The notes under the pieces were generated by a model. That model did not search any database and was not told where the DNA came from. It saw nothing but the letters and a program-made list of their open reading frames with translations. A stretch of 5,718 bases of DNA from Alcaligenaceae bacterium. GTDB lineage: Bacteria > Pseudomonadota > Gammaproteobacteria > Burkholderiales > Burkholderiaceae_B. Shown one piece after another: positions 1 to 5,718 of the stretch. Both the position numbers and the translations under genes were made by a program. The stretch is taken from the NCBI GenBank assembly GCA_012511095.1, contig JAAZGT010000146.1, forward strand, positions 1 to 5,718, in the 5' to 3' direction. The first letter of the stretch is position 1. Every line of letters starts with the position of its first letter.

Positions 1-1070
1 ACTCAAAAATCATTGATGATGTGATCTTAGGTTGCGCTAACCAAGCTGGAGAAGACAATCGTAACGTTGCCCGCATGGCCACATTATTAGCTGGTTTAGC
101 AATCGAAGTGCCTGGTACCACCATCAATCGTTTATGCGGTTCGGGTTTAGATGCCATTGGTACTGCTGCACGCGCCATTAAATCAGGTGAAACTCAGCTA
201 ATGATAGCAGGGGGGGTTGAGAGCATGAGCCGTGCTCCTTTTGTTGTGCCTAAAGCCGAACAAGCCTATAGCCGCTCAAATAGCATCGAGGACACTACTA
301 TCGGATGGCGTTTTATTAACCCACAGATGCGCGAAATGTACGGCGTGGACACCATGCCTGAAACAGCAGAAAACGTCGCCGATGATTTTAAAATTTCACG
401 CGAGGACCAAGATCGCTTTGCTTTAGCAAGTCAAGAAAAGTATGCAAAAGCTCATAAAGCGGGGTTTTTTAAAGATGAAATTATTCCTATTAGCGTACCA
501 CAACGTCGTGGCGAACCCATCATTTTTGATACGGATGAACACCCACGCGAAACGTCTTTAGAGGCATTAGCTAAATTAAAAGCCTTTGTCCGTAAAGACG
601 GTTTAATTACTGCCGGTAATGCCAGCGGTGTTAATGACGGTGCAGCAGTTGCTTTATTAGCTAATCAAGCAATAGTTGAGCGCTTTGGTCTAACGCCTAA
701 AGTCCGAGTGGTGGCCATGGCGACAGCAGGTGTAGCGCCACGCATTATGGGCATTGGCCCTGTTCCAGCGACGCGTAAAGTATTAAATCTTGCTGGACTA
801 AACATGGATCAAATAGACGTAATTGAGCTAAACGAGGCCTTTGCTGCACAAGGTTTAGCTGTTATGCGTGAGCTCGGTTTAAGTGATGACGATCCTCGCG
901 TTAATCCTAACGGTGGTGCCATTGCCATTGGTCACCCACTTGGTGCCAGTGGTGCACGCTTAGTAGCCACTGCGATTAATCAATTACACAAAACAAATGG
1001 TCGTTATGCACTTTGCACCATGTGTATTGGTGTAGGCCAAGGTATCGCGCTAATTATTGAGCGCATATAA
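1..1070 (+). CDS. pcaF: 3-oxoadipyl-CoA thiolase (beta-ketoadipyl-CoA thiolase), 5'-truncated by the window edge
   Basis: This thiolase catalyses the last step of the beta-ketoadipate pathway in the cytoplasm, splitting 3-oxoadipyl-CoA with CoA to succinyl-CoA and acetyl-CoA. The reading frame is open from the first full codon at position 3, so the GTG at 21 is an internal valine codon and not the start. About 355 residues are visible; PcaF proteins are about 400 long, so roughly 45 N-terminal residues are missing. Three thiolase landmarks are present: the nucleophilic Cys in NRLCGSG (codon 135-137), the His in GHPLGASGAR (codon 933-935) and the C-terminal catalytic Cys in CIGVGQG (codon 1023-1025). 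A NEAF motif lies near 830. The CANQAGEDNRNVARM segment at the start is typical of PcaF/PaaJ thiolases. PaaJ of phenylacetate degradation acts on the same substrate, but the pcaD and catC neighbours favour PcaF. The gene ends in TAA and pcaD follows 16 nt later. Confidence 0.93.
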   Translation, partial: SKIIDDVILGCANQAGEDNRNVARMATLLAGLAIEVPGTTINRLCGSGLDAIGTAARAIKSGETQLMIAGGVESMSRAPFVVPKAEQAYSRSNSIEDTTIGWRFINPQMREMYGVDTMPETAENVADDFKISREDQDRFALASQEKYAKAHKAGFFKDEIIPISVPQRRGEPIIFDTDEHPRETSLEALAKLKAFVRKDGLITAGNASGVNDGAAVALLANQAIVERFGLTPKVRVVAMATAGVAPRIMGIGPVPATRKVLNLAGLNMDQIDVIELNEAFAAQGLAVMRELGLSDDDPRVNPNGGAIAIGHPLGASGARLVATAINQLHKTNGRYALCTMCIGVGQGIALIIERI

Positions 1071-1071
1071 A

Positions 1072-1077
1072 AGAAGG
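1072..1077 (+). promoter_or_regulatory. Ribosome binding site of pcaD
   Basis: AGAAGG lies 9 nt upstream of the ATG at 1087, directly after the pcaF stop. It decides the pcaD start in favour of 1087 over the in-frame TTG at 1057, which lies inside pcaF and would add ten residues that do not resemble the family N-terminus. Confidence 0.75.
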
Positions 1078-1086
1078 GTATTTTTA

Positions 1087-1893
1087 ATGACATCAAATAT
1101 TTATCAATTAGAAACTGCAGCGGGCTCGTTTAGAGTTGCCGTTGATGGCCCTGAAAATGCACCCGCTTTAGTTTTAAGTAACTCATTAGGTACCACACTC
1201 GAAATGTGGGATCCACAGGTTGAAACCTTATCTAAAAAGTTTCGCTTAATTCGTTATGACACCCGAGGTCATGGTGGCAGTCCGATCACTCAAGGGCCTT
1301 ACAGCTTTGAGCAATTAGCGGCAGACGTAGTGGCTATTTTAGATGCTTTAAACGTAGAAAAAGCAGCTTTCTGTGGTGTCTCCATGGGTGGTCACACAGC
1401 ATTACAGCTCGCTCTTGATGCACCAACACGCGTCAGTGCCATTGTGGTTTGTAATAGTGCAGCCAAAATCGGTACGGCTGAGGCTTGGAAAGAGCGTGCC
1501 GATACATTACGCCAGCAAGGTCAAGAAGCCATTAAGGATTTAGCTTCTACTGCACCTCAACGTTGGTTTACTCCTGGTTATATTGAACAACATGGTGATG
1601 TAGTTGCTACGATGCAAGAGCAATTTGCCACCTTAGATGCCGAAGGTTATGCCTCATGCTGTGATGCCTTAGGTCAATCTGATTTGCGTAATGTTATTTC
1701 TAAGATCAAAGTCCCTACTCTATTAGTTGCTGGCGAATTCGATCCTGTAACCACTGTCGTTGATGCAGAAAATATGCAAGCTGAAATTTCTGATTCAACC
1801 GTTGTTGTTTTACCAGCCTCTCACATCTCCAATGTGGAAGTGGCAAATGACTTTACTGAAACACTTATACGTTTTCTTGAAGTCGAAAAATAA
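1087..1893 (+). CDS. pcaD: 3-oxoadipate enol-lactonase
   Basis: PcaD hydrolyses 3-oxoadipate enol-lactone to 3-oxoadipate (beta-ketoadipate), the step after CatC. The 268-residue product is the normal length for this cytoplasmic alpha/beta-hydrolase. The start is the ATG at 1087, which has a good ribosome binding site. The SNSLGTTLEMWDPQ segment (residues 31-44) and RYDTRGHGGS (56-65) are typical of enol-lactonases. The nucleophile elbow GVSMGG carries Ser99. The expected triad partners are Asp219 in GEFDPVT and His246 in PASHISN. A cap region rich in helices lies at about residues 130-200. Some PcaD proteins are fused to a carboxymuconolactone decarboxylase domain (PcaL/PcaCD); here the protein ends after the hydrolase domain, so it is stand-alone. 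The pcaF gene lies 16 nt upstream and catC 34 nt downstream, which suggests one operon. Confidence 0.93.
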   Translation: MTSNIYQLETAAGSFRVAVDGPENAPALVLSNSLGTTLEMWDPQVETLSKKFRLIRYDTRGHGGSPITQGPYSFEQLAADVVAILDALNVEKAAFCGVSMGGHTALQLALDAPTRVSAIVVCNSAAKIGTAEAWKERADTLRQQGQEAIKDLASTAPQRWFTPGYIEQHGDVVATMQEQFATLDAEGYASCCDALGQSDLRNVISKIKVPTLLVAGEFDPVTTVVDAENMQAEISDSTVVVLPASHISNVEVANDFTETLIRFLEVEK

Positions 1894-1914
1894 TTTAAAC
1901 TTAAATTAATATTT

Positions 1915-1920
1915 AAAGGA
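1915..1920 (+). promoter_or_regulatory. Ribosome binding site of catC
   Basis: AAAGGA lies 7 nt before the ATG at 1928, within the very AT-rich 34-nt gap between pcaD and catC. It supports 1928 over the in-frame ATG at 1946, which has no comparable site and would remove the conserved first beta strand. Confidence 0.7.
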
Positions 1921-1927
1921 TAAAACC

Positions 1928-2203
1928 ATGCTATATCTCGTTCATATGATTGTTAAGATCCCTCACGATCTACCCAAGGAAGAAGCTCAAGAAATCATTC
2001 GTGTCGAAAAAGAGTACTCACAAGAGCTGCAACGCTCTGGCAAATGGGTACACCTATGGCGTATCCCTGGCGAGTACGCAAACTACAGCGTATTTGATGC
2101 AGAAAGCCATGATGAATTGCACGAAATGTTAAGTAAGTTACCACTTTTCCCATACATGGAAATCAAAGTAACTCCTTTAGCTAAGCACCCTTCAGCTATT
2201 TAA
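1928..2203 (+). CDS. catC: Muconolactone delta-isomerase
   Basis: CatC converts (+)-muconolactone to 3-oxoadipate enol-lactone, the substrate of PcaD, in the catechol branch of the beta-ketoadipate pathway. The 91-residue product has the usual length of this small family, which has a ferredoxin-like fold and forms large ring-like oligomers (decamers in characterised members). The start MLYLVHM, the central EYSQELQRSGKW, WRIPGEYANYSVFD and the C-terminal LPLFPYMEIKVTPLAKHPS are the conserved blocks of CatC and cover nearly the whole chain. The first beta strand begins at residue 2, which agrees with the chosen start. The gene lies 34 nt after pcaD and 56 nt before the benE homologue. It marks this locus as serving catechol rather than only protocatechuate, because the protocatechuate branch does not need CatC. 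Confidence 0.96.
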   Translation: MLYLVHMIVKIPHDLPKEEAQEIIRVEKEYSQELQRSGKWVHLWRIPGEYANYSVFDAESHDELHEMLSKLPLFPYMEIKVTPLAKHPSAI

Positions 2204-2259
2204 TTTCATAGTGATGACTACTTAATGAGCTCAACCTCTTCTTAAACTGGACTGCTACT
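2204..2259 (+). other. catC-benE intergenic spacer without a recognisable terminator
   Basis: This 56-nt gap is the longest in the window. It contains no stable GC-rich hairpin followed by a T-run and no convincing -35/-10 pair. Only a very weak ribosome binding candidate (CTGGA at 2247-2251, 8 nt before the benE ATG) can be seen. Read-through from catC into benE is therefore the simplest view, although a weak or activator-dependent promoter cannot be excluded by eye. Confidence 0.4.
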
Positions 2260-3432
2260 ATGTTGCGTGATTGGTCAATTTCAGCATGGATGACTGGGTT
2301 TTTAGCTGTACTTATTTCTTACAGTGGCCCATTAGTTATCTTTATTCAGGCTGCGCATGCCGGTGGTATGTCAGATGAGATGCTGAGCTCATGGATTTGG
2401 GCAATATCCATTGGCGCCGGTGTCAGTGGTATTGCCCTTAGTATTGTCTTAAAAACACCGATCATTACTGCCTGGTCTGCTCCAGGTACTGCCCTGTTAT
2501 TGCACCTATTCCCAGATATCACCATGCCCGAAGTAGTGGGCGCTTATTTAACGGCCGCCATTATTACTTCGGTGATCGCCTTTAGTGGTTACTTTGAACG
2601 CATCGTACGCTACGTACCTCAAGGCATTGCCGCGGCTATGATTGCAGGTATTTTATTCCAATTTGGTACACAAGCCTTTGTGGTCTCAAGTGAGTTACCA
2701 GTCGTAGTCATGAGCATGGTGGCGGTGTATTTATTATCACGTCGATTTATACCCACACTCACCGTGGTGTTGGTTGCTATCACTGGTTTTGTTTGTGTGT
2801 TTTTATTAGATTTATCGACAGTATCTGATGTAAAAATCGCCTTAGCCAAACCTATTTTTACCTTCCCAGAATTTAGTTTTTCTGTCTTTTTTAGTTTCAC
2901 ACTACCCTTAGTGGTGGTAAGTTTAACGGGTCAATTTCTACCCGGTTTGGTGATTTTACGTCTTGATGGTTATCCAGAAAATGCCCGCGCCATTGTGGGT
3001 GGTACCAGTTTAATCTCTATTGTAATGGCGTTTTTTGGTGGTATTTCAACTGTATTAGCTGCTATTACTGCTTCACTTTGTACTGGTAAAGACTGTCACC
3101 CCGATCCTAAAAAACGTTATGTAGCGGGCGTGGCTAACGGTGTTTTTTATATTATCGGTGGCACCTTTGCAGGCACCATCGTTTTACTTTTTAATGCCAT
3201 TCCATCGGCAGTCATTGCTGCACTAGCTGGTTTAGCCTTAATTGGTGCAATTGTTGCCAATATCCGCCTACTAAGCGCTAATGCTAGCTACATCGAACCC
3301 GCAGTTATTACCTTTTTAGTAACCGCTTCTAATATGACCATGGGCGGTATGGGCTCTGCTTTTTGGGGAATTGTATTAGGTATGTTAGCTTACTGGATCT
3401 CGGGAATTAAAAAAACGGACGCAAAAGCATGA
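2260..3432 (+). CDS. benE: BenE-family benzoate/H+ symporter
   Basis: The product is a 390-residue inner-membrane permease of the BenE family, expected to import benzoate with protons. Its length matches the family. The N-terminus (LRDWSISAWMTGFLAVLISY, residues 2-21) and the ITAWSAPGTALL segment (residues 69-80) are BenE hallmarks. A conserved polar loop, TGKDCHPDPKKRY, lies at 275-287. Hydrophobic segments occur at about 10-30, 46-64, 69-84, 92-110, 119-135, 145-160, 165-184, 208-230, 245-272, 290-310, 313-334 and 345-380, consistent with roughly 11-12 membrane spans. No ATG, GTG or TTG lies between the in-frame TGA at 2215 and the ATG at 2260, so this start is the only upstream choice despite its weak ribosome binding site. 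The neighbouring catC supports an aromatic acid substrate, but other aromatic acids are possible. The stop codon overlaps the start of the next gene. Confidence 0.9.
   Translation: MLRDWSISAWMTGFLAVLISYSGPLVIFIQAAHAGGMSDEMLSSWIWAISIGAGVSGIALSIVLKTPIITAWSAPGTALLLHLFPDITMPEVVGAYLTAAIITSVIAFSGYFERIVRYVPQGIAAAMIAGILFQFGTQAFVVSSELPVVVMSMVAVYLLSRRFIPTLTVVLVAITGFVCVFLLDLSTVSDVKIALAKPIFTFPEFSFSVFFSFTLPLVVVSLTGQFLPGLVILRLDGYPENARAIVGGTSLISIVMAFFGGISTVLAAITASLCTGKDCHPDPKKRYVAGVANGVFYIIGGTFAGTIVLLFNAIPSAVIAALAGLALIGAIVANIRLLSANASYIEPAVITFLVTASNMTMGGMGSAFWGIVLGMLAYWISGIKKTDAKA
3429..3432 (+). other. ATGA stop/start overlap between benE and the first GTPase gene
   Basis: The ATG of the GTPase gene at 3429-3431 overlaps the TGA of benE at 3430-3432. 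Only a weak CGGA (3416-3419) serves as a possible ribosome binding site. This arrangement is the usual one for termination-reinitiation and indicates that the two genes share a transcript. Confidence 0.8.
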
Positions 3433-4688
3433 GTCGCACAGAATTATTAAAAAATAAAGAAAACATCTTAAACCTTTTACCTCAGCACCAAATCACCCTA
3501 CAACGCCTCGAGCGCCTTGCTGATAAACAGGCCTTGCCTGTTATTACAGTGGTCGGTAAATACAACCACGGTAAAAGCCGTTTATTAAATGAGCTAATTG
3601 GTAAGGATTTATTCTCTGTTGCAGATATAAGAGAGACCAAAGAATTACATTTTGCTAAGCAACAAGATCTTCAATGGATTGATGCTCCTGGTTTAGATGC
3701 GGATGTCGATGAGATAGATGACGACTACGCTGAGGAGGCACTTTGGGTGAAGTCGGATATTCGCTTATTTGTACATGCGGCCAAAGAAGGGGAACTTGAT
3801 GCCATTGAAATTGATTTAATCAATAAACTACAAAACGATGCTCAACGCACCCAACGCCAAACCATTTTGGTTTTAACACAAACTGACCAAGCGGCTGATG
3901 AAGACACCTTAAATAGCATCCGTCAAAGTCTACAACACCAGCTTAATCACAATAACTTTTACCCTGTATCATCAGTGCGTCATCGCAAAGGGGTTGAACA
4001 AAATATCCCTCTATTTGTAGAAAAAAGTGGCATACCTGAGCTTAAAGAGCGTATCGACTATGCAGTCTCTAAGGTCTTGCATTACAGAGCCTTTGAGCAA
4101 CAACATTATTTTTCTACCTTGGGTACTCAATTAGCTGAAAAACACCAAGAGCATACAAAGAGACACCGGGAATTATGTCGCCAAGCTGATGAGGTTGAAA
4201 CTGAGTTTATTAAAGACCTAAGAGTTGCCCTTGAACAAGGTGCTGAGGATTTATACGACATCATGCAAGAACCTGAAGTAGACCATTCTCTAGATCCTGG
4301 TTCGATTGATGATGTTTTTAGTATGTCAGCTGGCAAGCTCGACCGCTCACGTATTCAAATTGCTTATTCGCGTGCCTGCTTATTGATCCGTAGTGTCTTA
4401 AGTAAATACGGCATGACCCAGCTAAATGAAGACGCACAAGTGGGTGCTGCTAGTTTAAATACCGTGATGGTGTCGGTGATGGGAGTATCAGTTAAATTCC
4501 GTCCGCAACTACGTCGTATGTTTGGTGAAGAAGCGGGGCGCGACAAGCTATTGCGCGACTTTAAAACACATTTCGATAAATCAGAAAATCGTTTAAATGT
4601 CCTAGCTGATATTGAAAACGAATTGGCTCAATTAAAAGCTGTAGAAACCGCCCAAACAGTATTAGCTGATTGGCAACAGAGCGCATAA
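3429..4688 (+). CDS. Dynamin-like / Era-like large GTPase, 419 residues (first of a tandem pair)
   Basis: This is a P-loop GTPase with no gene name I can assign. After a helical N-terminus of about 37 residues comes G1, GKYNHGKS (43-50, lysine 49), a G2 candidate Thr70 in RETKEL, G3 DAPG (85-88) and a G4 candidate TQTD (150-153), with SS at 181-182 as a possible G5. From about 205 to the end the chain looks mainly helical and charged (for example residues 235-275), as in the stalk of bacterial dynamin-like proteins. A less polar patch at about 336-356 could touch membrane but is too short and polar for a clear span. There is no signal peptide. No other Met occurs before 279, and the P-loop position requires an early start, so the ATG at 3429 is well supported. 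The Era/MMR_HSR1 GTPase class is the alternative to dynamin-like. The role is unknown; membrane remodelling or repair is inferred from the family. Confidence 0.8.
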   Translation: MSRTELLKNKENILNLLPQHQITLQRLERLADKQALPVITVVGKYNHGKSRLLNELIGKDLFSVADIRETKELHFAKQQDLQWIDAPGLDADVDEIDDDYAEEALWVKSDIRLFVHAAKEGELDAIEIDLINKLQNDAQRTQRQTILVLTQTDQAADEDTLNSIRQSLQHQLNHNNFYPVSSVRHRKGVEQNIPLFVEKSGIPELKERIDYAVSKVLHYRAFEQQHYFSTLGTQLAEKHQEHTKRHRELCRQADEVETEFIKDLRVALEQGAEDLYDIMQEPEVDHSLDPGSIDDVFSMSAGKLDRSRIQIAYSRACLLIRSVLSKYGMTQLNEDAQVGAASLNTVMVSVMGVSVKFRPQLRRMFGEEAGRDKLLRDFKTHFDKSENRLNVLADIENELAQLKAVETAQTVLADWQQSA

Positions 4689-4693
4689 AAGAT

Positions 4694-5718
4694 ATGAGTT
4701 TTAAACAAGAGACGCAATTTATCCAAGGCTTAGAAAAGCTTAAAATTAACGCTCAAGACTTAGCCATTCAAGAACAAAAACTAGATGCTTGGCAAAGTAA
4801 TCTTGAGGCCTACCTAAGAACTTACGCGATCAATACGGAGGGGTTAAAAACACAACACCCTCTTAGTACAGCGATTGAGCAGTTTCATGTATTAAAAACA
4901 AACTACCTACCGGCATGGGAACAAGCTAAAAAAGACTTAGCACCTGCACTGGATCTGGCAGCATCTTTTAACGATAAGCTGATGTTTTTAGTCTTTGGTA
5001 AATTTAATGCAGGTAAAAGCTCTTTTTGTAATCTCATCGCTGAGCGCTTTAAGTTTCATCAAAAAACTGTTCAACCTTTTATATTAAAGGATGGTGCTAT
5101 TCACTATCATGATGAAGCTTTTAAAGAAGGGAGTATTGAGACCACTGCTCATATTCAGGGGGTCATATTAGATGAACGATTAGTGTTAATCGACACCCCA
5201 GGATTGCATTCGATCACCTCTGAAAATGTGGCCTTAACCCAACAATTCTTAGAAAGTGCCGACGGCATTTTATGGTTAAGCAGCTCGACCTCTCCAGGGC
5301 AAGTGCAAGAGCTACAAGAACTTGCTCAGGAGATCCGTCGACGTAAACCATTGCTACCAGTAATTACACGTAGTGATTTCTTAGATGAGGTCTTTGTTGA
5401 TAACGATATCAAAAAGATGCTATGTAACAAAAGTTCAGAAAACCGTTCACTACAAGAAAATGATGTTCTATCACGTGCACAAGATAAACTAAATAGCCTT
5501 GGCATGGATGCTACCTTGGTGCGACAACCTATTTCTATATCAGTGTATAGTGCCCGTGAATATGGACTGACTGAACAAGCCTTAGGTGATGCTGGTTTAT
5601 ATCAGCTCTATGAGGCGCTTTTAAACTTAGCTGATTCGGCGGTGGCTTATAAAGAGCGCAAAACCCTTGAAATCCTATTGCACTATCTTGATGAGGTAGT
5701 AATTAACGATCTTAATAA
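4694..5718 (+). CDS. Dynamin-like GTPase, 3'-truncated by the window edge (second of the pair)
   Basis: The frame is open from the ATG at 4694 to the window end, giving 341 visible residues and no stop. It begins 5 nt after the first GTPase gene ends, with little more than AAAAG as a ribosome binding site, so coupled translation is likely. The in-frame TGA at 4667 limits any alternative start to the TTG at 4670. About 95 mostly helical, glutamine- and lysine-rich residues precede the GTPase domain. The motifs are G1 GKFNAGKS (102-109, lysine 108), G2 Thr150/Thr151 in ETTAHI, G3 DTPG (167-170), G4 TRSD (225-228) and a likely G5 around VYSARE (284-289). The FGKFNAGKSSF P-loop and the helical N-terminal arm are typical of bacterial dynamin-like proteins. 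Such proteins usually continue with a long helical stalk and sometimes a membrane paddle, which would lie beyond the window. The substrate membrane and cellular role are unknown. Confidence 0.82.
   Translation, partial: MSFKQETQFIQGLEKLKINAQDLAIQEQKLDAWQSNLEAYLRTYAINTEGLKTQHPLSTAIEQFHVLKTNYLPAWEQAKKDLAPALDLAASFNDKLMFLVFGKFNAGKSSFCNLIAERFKFHQKTVQPFILKDGAIHYHDEAFKEGSIETTAHIQGVILDERLVLIDTPGLHSITSENVALTQQFLESADGILWLSSSTSPGQVQELQELAQEIRRRKPLLPVITRSDFLDEVFVDNDIKKMLCNKSSENRSLQENDVLSRAQDKLNSLGMDATLVRQPISISVYSAREYGLTEQALGDAGLYQLYEALLNLADSAVAYKERKTLEILLHYLDEVVINDLN

Noticed and set aside
21..23. GTG at 21 as the start of the thiolase
   Set aside because: The frame stays open to the window edge, and PcaF proteins have about 45 further residues before the visible part, so this is an internal valine codon.
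232..426. 64-codon open frame inside pcaF on the + strand
   Set aside because: It lies wholly within the thiolase gene in another frame, and its product has no recognisable domain and an odd composition.
1057..1086. TTG at 1057 as an upstream start for pcaD, overlapping the end of pcaF
   Set aside because: The ATG at 1087 has a well-placed AGAAGG and gives the family's usual N-terminus; the ten extra residues show no family similarity.
1894..1920. AT-rich near-palindromic stretch between pcaD and catC, considered as an operator or terminator
   Set aside because: The symmetry is imperfect and made only of A and T, which is expected by chance in such sequence; there is no GC stem, and the ribosome binding site of catC lies in it.
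1950..2132. 60-codon open frame inside catC on the + strand
   Set aside because: It overlaps the well-conserved catC in another frame and has no ribosome binding site or family features.
2619..2900. 93-codon antisense open frame opposite benE
   Set aside because: It is a low-complexity Lys/Thr-rich product arising opposite a hydrophobic membrane gene, with no support as a real gene.
4127..4546. Two antisense open frames (4127-4336 and 4364-4546) opposite the first GTPase gene
   Set aside because: Both are short, Ser- and Cys-rich, and lie within a clearly coding region on the other strand.

Overview
The window appears to be a chromosomal stretch from a moderately AT-rich proteobacterium that degrades benzoate or catechol by ortho cleavage (the beta-ketoadipate pathway). 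All six genes lie on the + strand, closely packed, and both end genes run off the window. The protein sequences look proteobacterial. A low-GC member of Moraxellaceae or Alcaligenaceae would fit, but this is only an impression and I cannot fix the genus.

Positions 1-3432 form a catabolic and uptake block. It holds the 3' part of pcaF (3-oxoadipyl-CoA thiolase), pcaD (3-oxoadipate enol-lactonase), catC (muconolactone delta-isomerase) and a benE-family benzoate transporter. In pathway order, BenE would import benzoate. Genes outside the window would convert it to catechol and muconolactone. CatC isomerises muconolactone to the enol-lactone, PcaD opens that to 3-oxoadipate, a CoA transferase outside the window activates it, and PcaF splits 3-oxoadipyl-CoA to succinyl-CoA and acetyl-CoA. 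The ring-activating and ring-cleaving genes, catB, pcaIJ and any LysR-type or IclR-type regulator are not visible here.

Positions 3429-5718 hold two consecutive large-GTPase genes that resemble bacterial dynamin-like proteins. The first (419 residues) starts inside the benE stop codon through an ATGA overlap. The second starts 5 nt after the first one stops and is still open at the window end. Both have recognisable G1, G2, G3 and G4 motifs but differ in architecture. Their apparent translational coupling to a benzoate permease gene is the most unusual point of the window.

No RNA genes, mobile elements, CRISPR arrays, convincing terminators or convincing promoters were seen. The longest gap between genes is 56 nt, between catC and benE.
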